NCBI GenBank assembly: GCA_008125075.1
Contig: VLTH01000002.1
Location: 2,040,360-2,094,676 of the forward strand
Direction: 5' to 3'
Length of the DNA: 54,317 bases
Source: Acetivibrio alkalicellulosi
GTDB lineage: Bacteria; Bacillota; Clostridia; Acetivibrionales; Acetivibrionaceae
The notes under the pieces were generated by a model. The model had not been told where the DNA came from, did no database searches, and saw nothing but the letters and a program-made list of their open reading frames with translations. Below are positions 1-11,781 of the stretch, piece after piece. A program made the position numbers and the translations under genes. Numbering within the stretch: the stretch's first letter is position 1; each line of letters starts with the position of its first letter.

Positions 1-17
1 ATATAACTTCCCTATCC

Positions 18-144
18 TTTGATTTTATGCGCGTGCAACTTGTTTGCTTCGCAAACATGCACATGCGCAAAGACATTCATCGCACTTTACTTTTTATCTT
101 GTTTTAGTGATCTTTTTGCTCATGAATGTCTATTCTGAAAATGC
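18..144 (+). repeat. Intergenic repeat family A, copy 1
   Basis: The copy begins TTTGATTTTATGCGCG and folds into a long hairpin (GCGC-TGCA-TGTTTGC pairing with GCAAACA-TGCA-GCGC). Next come a GACATTCAT ... ATGAATGTC inverted pair about 45 nt apart and the trailer TATTCTGAAAATG. Near-identical sequence lies at 7481-7635, with diverged copies at 14221-14355 and, inverted, at 16565-16646. The right end overlaps the last codons and the TAG stop of the neighbouring DUF4015 gene. No reading frame is evident. It looks like a MITE or REP-like element; its mobility is inferred. Confidence 0.75.
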
Positions 145-1416
145 CTCTTCATTATAACTATTTGTAGCATCCCATATAATCCATTCATCATAACCAGCAT
201 CATAAACTGCTTGTATTTGCTGTTTTATCTGATCAGGTCCATATACCTGATAGTAACCTTTAGGAAGATATGATGCTGTAAAGCCCTGTAAATAAGGTCT
301 AACATTTGCCTTATATCCCTCAACTTTTGATATTCTATCCTTAGTCTTTAATAGAGCATTATAAACTACTTCATATGGCTTTAAATCTGGAGCCTTAAAA
401 ACCTCTCCATTTATACTCTGTCCAACACCATTTCCCATCATTCCATTTGAGTTATTAGCATAATGAGAAGGGTAGATCATAGGCGAAATATAATCTATAT
501 CCATACCTATTCTTTCAAGCACCTGACCTATTCCTTCTGTATCTCCAGGACTCTCACAAACAATTGCAAAAATATCTGCTGATACAGGAACACCTAGTTT
601 ATGGATTTCTTCTGCTGCTTCCTTTAAAAATCCTGATATTACATCAGCTTTAGGAGCCATATTCTCACCATAATGTACTTCTCTTTTGCTTGCTGTTGGA
701 AATCTAACATAATCAAACTGAATTTCATCAAAGCCTTTTTTTACAGCTTCTCTTGCAATCTCTATATTATATTTCCAAACCTCATGATTATAAGGATTTG
801 TCCAGGCAATTGCATTGTTCTCTTTCCATATTGATCCATCACTTCTCTTAATGGCCAAATCTGCTCTTTTCATTGCAAGATGATTATCTCTAAAACAAAC
901 AATTCTTCCTATAACATAAATATCATTATCTTTTAATTCCTTCATGACATAACCTACATCATAAAGTTGATTATGTGCCCCAATATCTACAACACTTTTT
1001 ACTTCTGACTTATAATTTACTTTACCATCCTCTTTGATATCTAAAACAACAGCATTAAGTTCAGTAGATTTAATCATATTGATAATTTTATCTAAAAATT
1101 CTTTGTTTCCTGCAGAAGATCCTGTAATATAAATAGCTCTTGCACTAAAGTCTTTATTTTTACTATTATATGCCGAGCTATTTTCAAGATCATCATTTTT
1201 TATATTTTCTAAGTTGCCTTCAAAGTTTTCTACTTCATTTTTCTTGAGTTTTTCTACTTCATTTTGATAGTTGGTATCTGTATTGTTGTTTTTTTCAGAA
1301 TACTTCTCATTATTACTCCTGTTTGCATTAGCAATTATAGTTATTACAATCACTAAAGTTATAATCAATATAAATGATATTTTTTTAATGTTAGATTTAA
1401 TCATTTTCTTCTCCAT
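130..1416 (-). CDS. Putative glycoside hydrolase, DUF4015 family
   Basis: This 428-residue protein has an N-terminal hydrophobic helix (about residues 12-30, after a Lys-rich start), so it is probably membrane-anchored or secreted. An Asn/Glu/Lys-rich linker runs to about residue 90. The rest is a TIM-barrel-like domain of the DUF4015 type, recognised from the opening ARAIYITG, the VVLDIKEDG strand, FDEIQFDYVRFPT, and the closing YDEWIIWDATNSY. The family is annotated as putative glycoside hydrolases related to GH13/GHL enzymes; substrate and activity are not established. The acidic residues in the DEIQFDYVRFP and ADIFA strands fit a hydrolase active site. The last codons and TAG stop fall inside a copy of repeat family A. 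The start is the ATG following a short purine-rich stretch. Confidence in the family is high and in the function low. Confidence 0.85.
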   Translation of the reverse strand: MEKKMIKSNIKKISFILIITLVIVITIIANANRSNNEKYSEKNNNTDTNYQNEVEKLKKNEVENFEGNLENIKNDDLENSSAYNSKNKDFSARAIYITGSSAGNKEFLDKIINMIKSTELNAVVLDIKEDGKVNYKSEVKSVVDIGAHNQLYDVGYVMKELKDNDIYVIGRIVCFRDNHLAMKRADLAIKRSDGSIWKENNAIAWTNPYNHEVWKYNIEIAREAVKKGFDEIQFDYVRFPTASKREVHYGENMAPKADVISGFLKEAAEEIHKLGVPVSADIFAIVCESPGDTEGIGQVLERIGMDIDYISPMIYPSHYANNSNGMMGNGVGQSINGEVFKAPDLKPYEVVYNALLKTKDRISKVEGYKANVRPYLQGFTASYLPKGYYQVYGPDQIKQQIQAVYDAGYDEWIIWDATNSYNEEAFSE

Positions 1417-1489
1417 TTCTTTAAAATATCTATACTTGTATTATGTTCAGATGATAATTAAATTTAAACATTTAAAAAATTCATTTAAA

Positions 1490-1521
1490 ATAAATAAAAG
1501 GGAAAGATAAATATCTTTCCC
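1490..1521 (-). terminator. Rho-independent terminator of the rRNA operon
   Basis: A perfect 10-bp stem (GGGAAAGATA / TATCTTTCCC, 2-nt loop) lies just after tRNA-Asn in the direction of transcription. It is followed by TTTTATTTATTTT on the minus strand. It would end the 16S-23S-5S-tRNA-Asn transcript. Confidence 0.85.
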
Positions 1522-1524
1522 TTT

Positions 1525-1600
1525 TGGCTCCTCAAGTTGGACTCGAACCAACGACCCTGCGGTTAACAGCCGCATGCTCTACCAACTGAGCTATTGAGGA
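1525..1600 (-). tRNA. tRNA-Asn (GTT)
   Basis: The cloverleaf is complete. The acceptor arms TCCTCAA and TTGAGGA pair over 7 bp, the D arm is AGCTCAGTTGGTAGAGC, the anticodon loop is CTGTTAACC and the T loop contains GGTTCGAGTCC. CCA is encoded (1525-1527). It is the last gene of the rRNA operon. Confidence 0.97.
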
Positions 1601-1608
1601 ATATAAAT

Positions 1609-1722
1609 CTGGCAGCGACCTACTTTCCCAGGACGTCTCCATCCAAGTATCATCGGCACTAAGAAGCTTAACTACCGTGTTCGGTATGGGAACGGGTGTG
1701 ACCTTCTCGTTATAACCACCAG
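1609..1722 (-). rRNA. rrf: 5S ribosomal RNA
   Basis: The transcript starts CTGGTGGTTATAACGAG and ends GTAGGTCGCTGCCAG, so its ends pair as in all 5S rRNAs. The conserved CGAACACG-type segment is present as GAACACGG. Ends are set by terminal pairing and may be off by 1-3 nt. The 208-nt spacer to the 23S gene (1723-1930) holds two near-identical GAAAGGTGTGTC segments (about 1754 and 1817); the second forms a small hairpin with GCCTTTC. Confidence 0.95.
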
Positions 1723-1930
1723 AAAATTGTAAACTTTTTAAGGTTCATTTATGAAAGGTGTGTCCTTTTAATTTAGGGGACATTCCTTACTATATAGGAT
1801 GACCCGTAAATCTGAAAGGTGTGTCGCCTTTCATTATATACCTTCAAAAATACATAATGTAAGTTTGCTACTTTAAGAAGCGGATTTCTCATTAAGACTT
1901 TATAAAAGACCATCTTCTAATTTTAAATTT

Positions 1931-4971
<3,041 letters not shown>

Positions 4972-5318
4972 CACGATTTTTGTCCCAGCAAAATATCGTT
5001 CATTAATTTAATGAATTATTTTTGCTACAGCAAAATATCGTTCCTTAATCAATATTCTTTATCGAATCGATCTTGGTTCTCTTAAAGTGATTGTCTTTTT
5101 ACCATCTCAATGAGTTAGATTATCTCTAATCTTTATCCTAAGAGTTTTGCATTATTGACTCTAGTAATACTAGTTTCATTTCATGCTTGTTACCCTTTTT
5201 TGTCTTCTCATTTCGCTTTTACTTACATTATATATTTTTCAAGGTACATTTCTAGAAGCTAGATGTTAGTTATCAGTTGTTAGAACTTAATTCTCACTTC
5301 TTACCTCTAACCTCTAAA
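4972..5318 (-). other. 23S-tRNA-Ala spacer
   Basis: This internal transcribed spacer has no coding potential. It contains a direct repeat CAGCAAAATATCGTTC at about 4986 and 5028, and A/T-rich sequence that should contribute to the processing stem around the 23S ends. The operon has only tRNA-Ala in the spacer, with no tRNA-Ile. Confidence 0.7.
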
Positions 5319-5394
5319 TGGTGGAGATAAGGAGATTCGAACTCCTGACCCCCTGCTTGCAAGGCAGGTGCTCTCCCAACTGAGCTATACCCCC
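5319..5394 (-). tRNA. tRNA-Ala (TGC)
   Basis: The cloverleaf runs from GGGGGTATAGCTCAG to TATCTCC, with discriminator A and encoded CCA. The anticodon loop is CTTGCAAGC. The acceptor stem carries the G3-U70 wobble pair that identifies alanine tRNAs. It lies between the 16S and 23S genes. Confidence 0.97.
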
Positions 5395-5524
5395 ATGTCT
5401 CCTAGATTCAAAGGTTGGAAACCTCTGAAAACTAAACAGTGTAATTTAAGAAAGAACTCGTCACGCTGAAAGATAACTTTCAGCTCGACCTAGGATTATC
5501 GTCTCTAGTACTCTAGAGCCGAGT

Positions 5525-7058
<1,534 letters not shown>

Positions 7059-7295
7059 AAATTTATTTGTTATGCTATTATTCAATTCTCATTAAATAGT
7101 AGCTACAATAATCTTTTTAGAAAATTTAATTAGCTCTTAAGTTATCGCATATTTGCGATTCCGTAATTACTTGACTTGCTTTGTCGCAAGTACTCAAATT
7201 CATTAACGAGTTCCATTCTCATTATTACACTGTTTACTTTTCAAAGTCCAACCCACTTCTTTTAAGTGGCGCCACTCCATCAGAGCGACTTTTAT

Positions 7296-7324
7296 ATGTT
7301 ACCATGCTGTCTTTTGTTTGTCAA
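7296..7324 (-). promoter_or_regulatory. rRNA promoter P2
   Basis: TTGACA, a 17-bp spacer and TAACAT on the minus strand, about 240 bp upstream of the 16S gene. It is the proximal one of two tandem sigma-A-type promoters. Confidence 0.75.
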
Positions 7325-7395
7325 TAGTTTTTTTAAACTTTTTTTAAAAGAACTATTTGAATGTTTATTATGTCTTTCAATCTGACAGCTTATAC

Positions 7396-7424
7396 AGTAT
7401 ATCACCGGTAAAATGTAAAGTCAA
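7396..7424 (-). promoter_or_regulatory. rRNA promoter P1
   Basis: TTGACT, a 17-bp spacer and TATACT on the minus strand, 100 bp upstream of P2. A/T tracts (TTTAAAAAACC) directly upstream of the -35 box could act as an UP element. Tandem strong promoters are usual for rRNA operons. Confidence 0.8.
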
Positions 7425-7480
7425 TAGGTTTTTTAAATTTTTTTTATGGAATTTTTTATGGTGAGGTAGTTAGTTAAACT

Positions 7481-7635
7481 TTTGCTCATGAATGTCTAAT
7501 CTGAAAATGCTTTTCAGATTAGAACCTTTGATTTTATGCGCGTGCAATTTGTTTGCTGTCGCAAACATGCACATGCGCAGCGACATTCATTCGCTTTACT
7601 CCTATCTTGATTGGATTTTTGCTCATGAATGTCTA
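7481..7635 (+). repeat. Intergenic repeat family A, copy 2
   Basis: A full copy (from 7526: TTTGATTTTATGCGCG, hairpin, GACATTCAT ... ATGAATGTC) is preceded by the fused end of another copy (7481-7510, TTTGCTCATGAATGTCTAATC). A TAATCTGAAAA / TTTTCAGATTA hairpin joins the two. Its right end supplies the last codons and the TGA stop (7623-7625) of the adjacent glycosylase gene. It sits just upstream of the rRNA promoters. Confidence 0.75.
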
Positions 7636-8210
7636 CTTAAAATATCTTTTAGTTCTTCAATATCTTTATAGTAAATATCTTTAAGACTTCTATTATATAT
7701 AATACTTGCTGGATGATAAAGCGGAAAAACAAAATACTCATTTTCTTCAATAAAAACACTGCTAATTGTACCATGTACATCCCCTATAGTAATCTTATAG
7801 TCACCCATAACGGCTCTAAGAGGTACATTTCCTAATGTAACAATATAAACTGGTCTTAAAATACAAATTTCTTTTAACAAATACTCTCTGTTTGCATCTA
7901 TTTCACTTTTTGTTGCTGGTCTGTTTGAAACTCGTCCTGTATCGTTATTAATTTTTGAAAGCCGATATTTTATTGCATTGGTAATATAAATATCATCTCT
8001 TTTTAGTTCAATTACATCTAAAAACTCATTTAAATTCTTCCCCGCTGCTCCCACAAAAGGTCTTCCCTGTATTACCTCATCTTTTCCTGGAGCTTCACCA
8101 ATCAGTAACAATTTAGAATCGATACATCCAGATCCTAAAACTATTTCTTCTCCTTTAAATGATTCTATATAATTATCATACAATTTTTTTAATTCATCTG
8201 ACTTTGACAT
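7623..8210 (-). CDS. Uracil-DNA glycosylase superfamily protein lacking Fe-S cysteines
   Basis: This 195-residue protein has the superfamily motif A as GEAPGKDEVIQGRPFVGAAG (about residues 38-57) and motif B as HPAS near residue 166. It aligns throughout with the upstream glycosylase but lacks the four cysteines that bind the [4Fe-4S] cluster in family 4: the N-terminal CxxC is absent, and the later two positions read Tyr (AIKYRLS) and Asn (DANREYL). It is therefore a diverged paralogue from a tandem duplication. It may remove uracil or another base lesion, or may have changed role. Its start overlaps the end of the upstream gene by 22 bp, so the two are probably translationally coupled. The extreme C-terminus (SRHS and stop) is encoded by repeat A. 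Confidence 0.85.
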   Translation of the reverse strand: MSKSDELKKLYDNYIESFKGEEIVLGSGCIDSKLLLIGEAPGKDEVIQGRPFVGAAGKNLNEFLDVIELKRDDIYITNAIKYRLSKINNDTGRVSNRPATKSEIDANREYLLKEICILRPVYIVTLGNVPLRAVMGDYKITIGDVHGTISSVFIEENEYFVFPLYHPASIIYNRSLKDIYYKDIEELKDILSRHS

Positions 8211-8758
8211 ATATCATCCAACCTTTGTTTCACTTTTTTAAAGTCTTCCCACATTAATAACTTTTTTGACTCATCCCTCAAAAGTGCTGCAGGGTGAAAA
8301 ACAGGCATAATCCAGTATCCTTTTCTTTCAATCCATTGTCCTCTGATTTTAGTTATCTTTTCATTTCTATCTATAATATATTTCATAGCTGTAGCACCTA
8401 AACATACTATTATTTTAGGCTTAATAAGAAATACCTGATTTCTTAAATAATCCATACACACTTGGGCTTCATCGTCAGTAGGAACACGATTACTAGGAGG
8501 TCTACACTTTACTATATTAGCAATATAGTATTGATCTTCTTTAATCATAAGTGCTTTTAATAAAAGATCTAATAACTTTCCCGCAGGACCTACAAATGGA
8601 ATACCTTGAAGATCCTCTTGTTCACCAGGACCTTCTCCAATAAGCATTAAAGGAGCTTTTCTATTGCCACGCTCTATTACAATGTTAGTTCTCAATTTAC
8701 CCAAATTACATTTAATACAGTTTGAACACTCTTTTATTAATTCGTCCCAATCATACAT
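8189..8758 (-). CDS. Family 4 uracil-DNA glycosylase (Fe-S)
   Basis: This 189-residue enzyme would excise uracil from deaminated DNA and so start base-excision repair. Motif A is GEGPGEQED (residues 41-49), followed by GIPFVGPAGKLLD; motif B is HPAALL. Cluster cysteines are visible: C11, C14 and C17 (giving CxxC), C85 in VKCRPP and C101, matching the spacing in Thermus family 4 UDG. I chose the ATG at 8758 because an AGGAGT site lies 9 nt upstream; a longer frame exists but would begin inside queE. It starts 5 bp after the queE stop, so it is probably the fourth gene of the que operon. Confidence 0.9.
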   Translation of the reverse strand: MYDWDELIKECSNCIKCNLGKLRTNIVIERGNRKAPLMLIGEGPGEQEDLQGIPFVGPAGKLLDLLLKALMIKEDQYYIANIVKCRPPSNRVPTDDEAQVCMDYLRNQVFLIKPKIIVCLGATAMKYIIDRNEKITKIRGQWIERKGYWIMPVFHPAALLRDESKKLLMWEDFKKVKQRLDDICQSQMN

Positions 8759-8763
8759 AATAC

Positions 8764-9396
8764 TTATACTCCTGTTTTGTGAGGATCCCATATTATTTTG
8801 TGTAACTGCAGTTGAAATCTCACATTAAGTTTATCCTCAAGTATCCACCTAACCATTTTGGCATAATCTAATTTCCTAAATACAGGTGAAAATGTTATTG
8901 TTCCTTTTTTGTGAAAACTAGATATGATTTGCTTAGACCATTCATAATCAGCTCTATCACCAATAACAAATTTTATCTCATCTTTATCCTCAAGAAACTT
9001 AAAATTCTCCATTAGCATTTGATCTGAACATTTAGAGGAAGGAGCTTTAATATCTAAAACAAAAGAGTGCTTTTTATTTTTAAGCTGTAAATTATTAATA
9101 TTAATAGAACCGTTAGTTTCAATTGTTACAATATAATCCTCCATAAGTTCAATCAATTGTAAAAGTCTGTTTTGCAAAAGAGGTTCTCCTCCTGTCAAAC
9201 ACACTCTTTTACAATAATATTTGCATACTTCTTTAAATACATCCTCAGGTGTCATTTCCTTTCCTTCATTATATGCATAGGTTGTATCGCAATAACTGCA
9301 CCTTAAGTTACAACCTGTAAAACGAACAAAAATTGTTGGAAAACCTGAAGACAGGCTTTCGCCTTGTATACTTAAAAAGATTTCATTTAGCTTCAC
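8764..9396 (-). CDS. queE: 7-carboxy-7-deazaguanine synthase
   Basis: QueE is a radical SAM enzyme that converts 6-carboxytetrahydropterin to 7-carboxy-7-deazaguanine in the preQ0/queuosine pathway. The 210-residue product shows the N-terminal IFLSIQGES motif and the three cluster cysteines C29, C33 and C36 in CNLRCSYCDT. It also has the SAM-binding LTGGEPLLQ and an ETNGS motif. The C-terminal QLHKIIW resembles the family ending. The start is a GTG at 9396 with GGGGGAG just upstream; a longer in-frame ATG lacks a ribosome-binding site. It lies between queD and the glycosylase genes and is probably co-transcribed with them. Confidence 0.93.
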   Translation of the reverse strand: MKLNEIFLSIQGESLSSGFPTIFVRFTGCNLRCSYCDTTYAYNEGKEMTPEDVFKEVCKYYCKRVCLTGGEPLLQNRLLQLIELMEDYIVTIETNGSININNLQLKNKKHSFVLDIKAPSSKCSDQMLMENFKFLEDKDEIKFVIGDRADYEWSKQIISSFHKKGTITFSPVFRKLDYAKMVRWILEDKLNVRFQLQLHKIIWDPHKTGV

Positions 9397-9473
9397 AGTC
9401 TCCCCCTTAAAGCAAAAATATTGTACTGATATTTGCATAACACATCATAAAATGTAAGAAACTTTTATACAAA

Positions 9474-9857
9474 TTAATCCATATCCTCTTTATCAATAGT
9501 TACAAAACATGTAGGTGTTTCCCATAGAATAAGCCTTTCGAGGCTACACTCGGTTTTTAGTACTTCCTTTTTGATTTCATTCCACAACCACAGTCCTATC
9601 ATTTCACATGTAGGATTAAAGTCAAAAATCTCATTAAGATACTTGTGATCTATCCTTGAAAGAACCTTATCTTCTATCATACTATCTAAATCATGAAAGT
9701 CAATGACAAGGCCGTTTTTATCAGGAATTCCTTTTAATAGTACTTCCAATTTATACGTATGACCATGTATATTTTTACACTTTCCCTTATAATCTATTAA
9801 ATGATGAGCACTGTCAAAGGTAAAAACCTTACTGATGCCAACCTTAGCAATTTTCAT
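9474..9857 (-). CDS. queD: 6-carboxy-5,6,7,8-tetrahydropterin synthase
   Basis: QueD converts dihydroneopterin triphosphate to 6-carboxytetrahydropterin, the second step to preQ0. The 127-residue length is normal for the family. Zinc ligands are visible in FDSAHHL (H18/H19) and NIHGHTY (H31, H33). The catalytic cysteine is C27 in GKCKNIHGH, with D71/H72 in RIDHKYLN and E114 in WETPT. The second gene of the que operon, 86 bp after queC. No folE (the preceding enzyme) is present in this window. Confidence 0.94.
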   Translation of the reverse strand: MKIAKVGISKVFTFDSAHHLIDYKGKCKNIHGHTYKLEVLLKGIPDKNGLVIDFHDLDSMIEDKVLSRIDHKYLNEIFDFNPTCEMIGLWLWNEIKKEVLKTECSLERLILWETPTCFVTIDKEDMD

Positions 9858-9943
9858 AAATAATTTCCTTTCATAGTAGAGTCTTTTCGGTTTAATGCTG
9901 GTGCAATTTATTTACTTGCACAAACAAGCCCTAGAAATTTCAA

Positions 9944-10618
9944 CTAATCCTTACCTTTTTTTATATATTCAACAGTATCAACTATACCCGCTTCTTCAAA
10001 TCCTTTTAATCTTAAAGAGCAGCTATCACAAATTCCACAAGCTTTTTCATCACCTTTATAACAGCTAGTTGTAAGATGAATAGGTGCGTTGATTTCACAA
10101 GCTAATTTTATTATCTCAGCTTTTGAAAGATTTACAAGGGGAGTAAGAATCTCAATAGGTTTACCATTAACCCCTCCTTTAGTACCAACTTTTATCACCT
10201 TTTCAAATGCTTCAATAAATTCAGGTCTGCAATCAGGATAACCACTGTAATCAACAGCATTAACACCTATGTATATAACACTTGCATCTATTGTCTCTGC
10301 ATAGCCTACCGCATAGCTTAAAAATATAAGGTTTCTTGCTGGTACATATGTTATAGGTATGCTTGGTAATCCTTTGTATTCTGGTACTTCTATGTCCATA
10401 TCTGTTAATGCACTTCCTCCAACATTTCCTGTTTGTATAATCTTGTGTTGTTTTATTTCATAATACTCCACAATCTTTTTTGCACTCAAAAGCTCCTTTT
10501 TATGTCTTTGCCCATAATCAAAGGACAAAGGGTACACATCATAACCATCTCTTATTGCCAACGATAAACAAGTGGCACTATCAAGACCTCCTGATAATAA
10601 AACTACAGCTCTACTCAT
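9944..10618 (-). CDS. queC: 7-cyano-7-deazaguanine synthase
   Basis: QueC uses ATP and ammonia to turn 7-carboxy-7-deazaguanine into preQ0. The 224-residue protein opens with the PP-loop SGGLDS (residues 9-14). It has the FDYGQRHKKEL and YVPARNLIFLS motifs. Near the C-terminus it shows the zinc site TSCYKGDEKACGICDSC. The ATG at 10618 follows GGGGAGG. It is the first gene of the operon, with a consensus promoter at 10842-10870 and a structured leader of about 215 nt. Confidence 0.95.
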   Translation of the reverse strand: MSRAVVLLSGGLDSATCLSLAIRDGYDVYPLSFDYGQRHKKELLSAKKIVEYYEIKQHKIIQTGNVGGSALTDMDIEVPEYKGLPSIPITYVPARNLIFLSYAVGYAETIDASVIYIGVNAVDYSGYPDCRPEFIEAFEKVIKVGTKGGVNGKPIEILTPLVNLSKAEIIKLACEINAPIHLTTSCYKGDEKACGICDSCSLRLKGFEEAGIVDTVEYIKKGKD

Positions 10619-10835
10619 AAAAACCTCCCCGGTATACTTGCCAAATATTATATATTCAAGAATACTTTCTTCATTTATAACTTTTATTGTTGCTAAGGAA
10701 CTCTATATTTCCTATCTTTAGCACCCTACTTAAAAAGGGCAAGGGGATTTATCTATACAAATCCCAGTGCTAGAATTTGTTGATTTTATATTTTTCTAAA
10801 TTCGTATGCTTCAAAAAAATAATAAGCTTTTAATA
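10619..10835 (-). promoter_or_regulatory. Structured leader of the que operon
   Basis: Between the predicted transcription start and queC lie about 215 nt with three successive hairpins on the minus strand: GGGATTT / AAATCCC (7 bp), GCCCT / AGGGTGC, and GCTAA-GGAA / TTCC-TTAGC with a bulge. The first is preceded by TTCTAGCAC. That segment is enclosed by CAAAT / ATTTG, which recalls the loop of preQ1-I riboswitches. The A-rich CUAA tail of that class is missing, so no riboswitch class is assigned. Confidence 0.4.
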
Positions 10836-10841
10836 GTTAAT

Positions 10842-10870
10842 AGTATAACATAATATTTTGCTGTTCTCAA
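10842..10870 (-). promoter_or_regulatory. Promoter of the que operon
   Basis: TTGAGA, a 17-bp spacer and TATACT on the minus strand. It places the start near 10835. Confidence 0.7.
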
Positions 10871-10883
10871 AAAGTTTAATATT

Positions 10884-10985
10884 TTTTATCTTATTGTAAG
10901 ACTCTACCTTCTTTCTATTATAATACTCAGGTACCGTTTAATCTCCATTTGAAGTCACCATGTTTATTTAACTAAAGGAGTTCAC
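10884..10985 (-). repeat. Intergenic repeat family B, copy 1
   Basis: Read on the minus strand it begins GTGAACTCCTTTAG, continues through CTTCAAATGGAGA and GAGTATTATAATAG, and ends GAGTCTTACAATAAGATAAAA. The same order of segments occurs at 33465-33580, 23364-23435 and (shortened) 31079-31130. The leading GTGAAC provides the TGA stop of the activator gene. Confidence 0.65.
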
Positions 10986-11761
10986 TTCCAAAGGTTATTA
11001 ATCTTTAGATAATAATAGCAACACCCAATAGCTCCATTTAATTGAGGAAACTGTGGTACAATAACTGAAGAAAAATTAAGTTCAGATTTAATAAATGAAA
11101 CAAGAGCTTTATTTTGAGCAACTCCTCCTGTGATAACAATACTCTTTCCCGAAAATCTCTCTATTAAAGGCTTTAACCTTTTAAACAAAGAGTAATTAAC
11201 GCCTGCTGATAACTGCTCTACAGAGTATCCTTCAGAAATTTTGCCTATAAGTTCAGATTCGCCAAAAACAGCACATGTTGAACTTAAACTAACAGGATTA
11301 TTTTGATGCTTTACCAACTCATCAATACTAATTTCTAAAACATTAGCCATGTTTTCTAAGTATCTTCCACAGGATGCAGCACATTTATCATTCAATACCA
11401 TGTCAACCATCCTTCCCTCTTTTACCGATATAACTTTACTATCCTGTCCACCAATATCTAAGAGGGTAAACTCCTGAAGTTTTGTCTGATAAGTTGCCCC
11501 GTAAGTATGAGCTTTTAGCTCTAATATAATTTCTGCATTATCTACATTAACATTATTTCTACCATATCCTGTACTTATTATTCTGTCAAAATTGCCCATA
11601 CCAAGGCTGTCAAAAAGTATTACAATCTTTTTATCCATAATGGAACAAAAATTTCTATAGAAAAAAGATGTATTATAAATTTTTTGTTCAACAAATGTGT
11701 TGTTTTCAAATATCACCAACTTAACACTTCTACTTCCTAGATCGATACCTAAAATTCTCAT
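10982..11761 (-). CDS. 2-hydroxyacyl-CoA dehydratase activator-type ATPase (BadF/BcrA family)
   Basis: This is a 259-residue ASKHA-fold ATPase that, in its family, couples ATP hydrolysis to transfer of a low-potential electron to a partner dehydratase or reductase. Visible motifs are the phosphate-binding GIDLGSRSVK at residues 5-14, LLDIGGQDSK, and ITGGVAQNKA. Cysteines in NDKCAASCGR and the following STCAVFGESE region fit the [4Fe-4S] cluster shared between the two subunits. It begins 20 bp after the dehydratase-like gene and is surely co-transcribed with it. The physiological substrate is unknown. E. coli YjiL and the DCCP reductase are relatives. The stop codon comes from repeat B. Confidence 0.9.
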   Translation of the reverse strand: MRILGIDLGSRSVKLVIFENNTFVEQKIYNTSFFYRNFCSIMDKKIVILFDSLGMGNFDRIISTGYGRNNVNVDNAEIILELKAHTYGATYQTKLQEFTLLDIGGQDSKVISVKEGRMVDMVLNDKCAASCGRYLENMANVLEISIDELVKHQNNPVSLSSTCAVFGESELIGKISEGYSVEQLSAGVNYSLFKRLKPLIERFSGKSIVITGGVAQNKALVSFIKSELNFSSVIVPQFPQLNGAIGCCYYYLKINNLWK

Positions 11762-11781
11762 ATTTTTTCACCCTAATCTTT

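Noticed and set aside
7481-7635. CRISPR-like array from repeated hairpins
   Set aside because: The repeats are dispersed, carry no regular spacers and no cas genes are present.
9882-9935. Fifth copy of repeat A between queC and queD
   Set aside because: Only a loose match (GGTTTAATGCTGGTGCAATTT) without the flanking parts; too weak to list.
10700-10790. preQ1-I riboswitch
   Set aside because: The stem and TTCTAGCAC loop are suggestive, but the A-rich segment ending in CUAA that forms the pseudoknot is not found directly after the stem.
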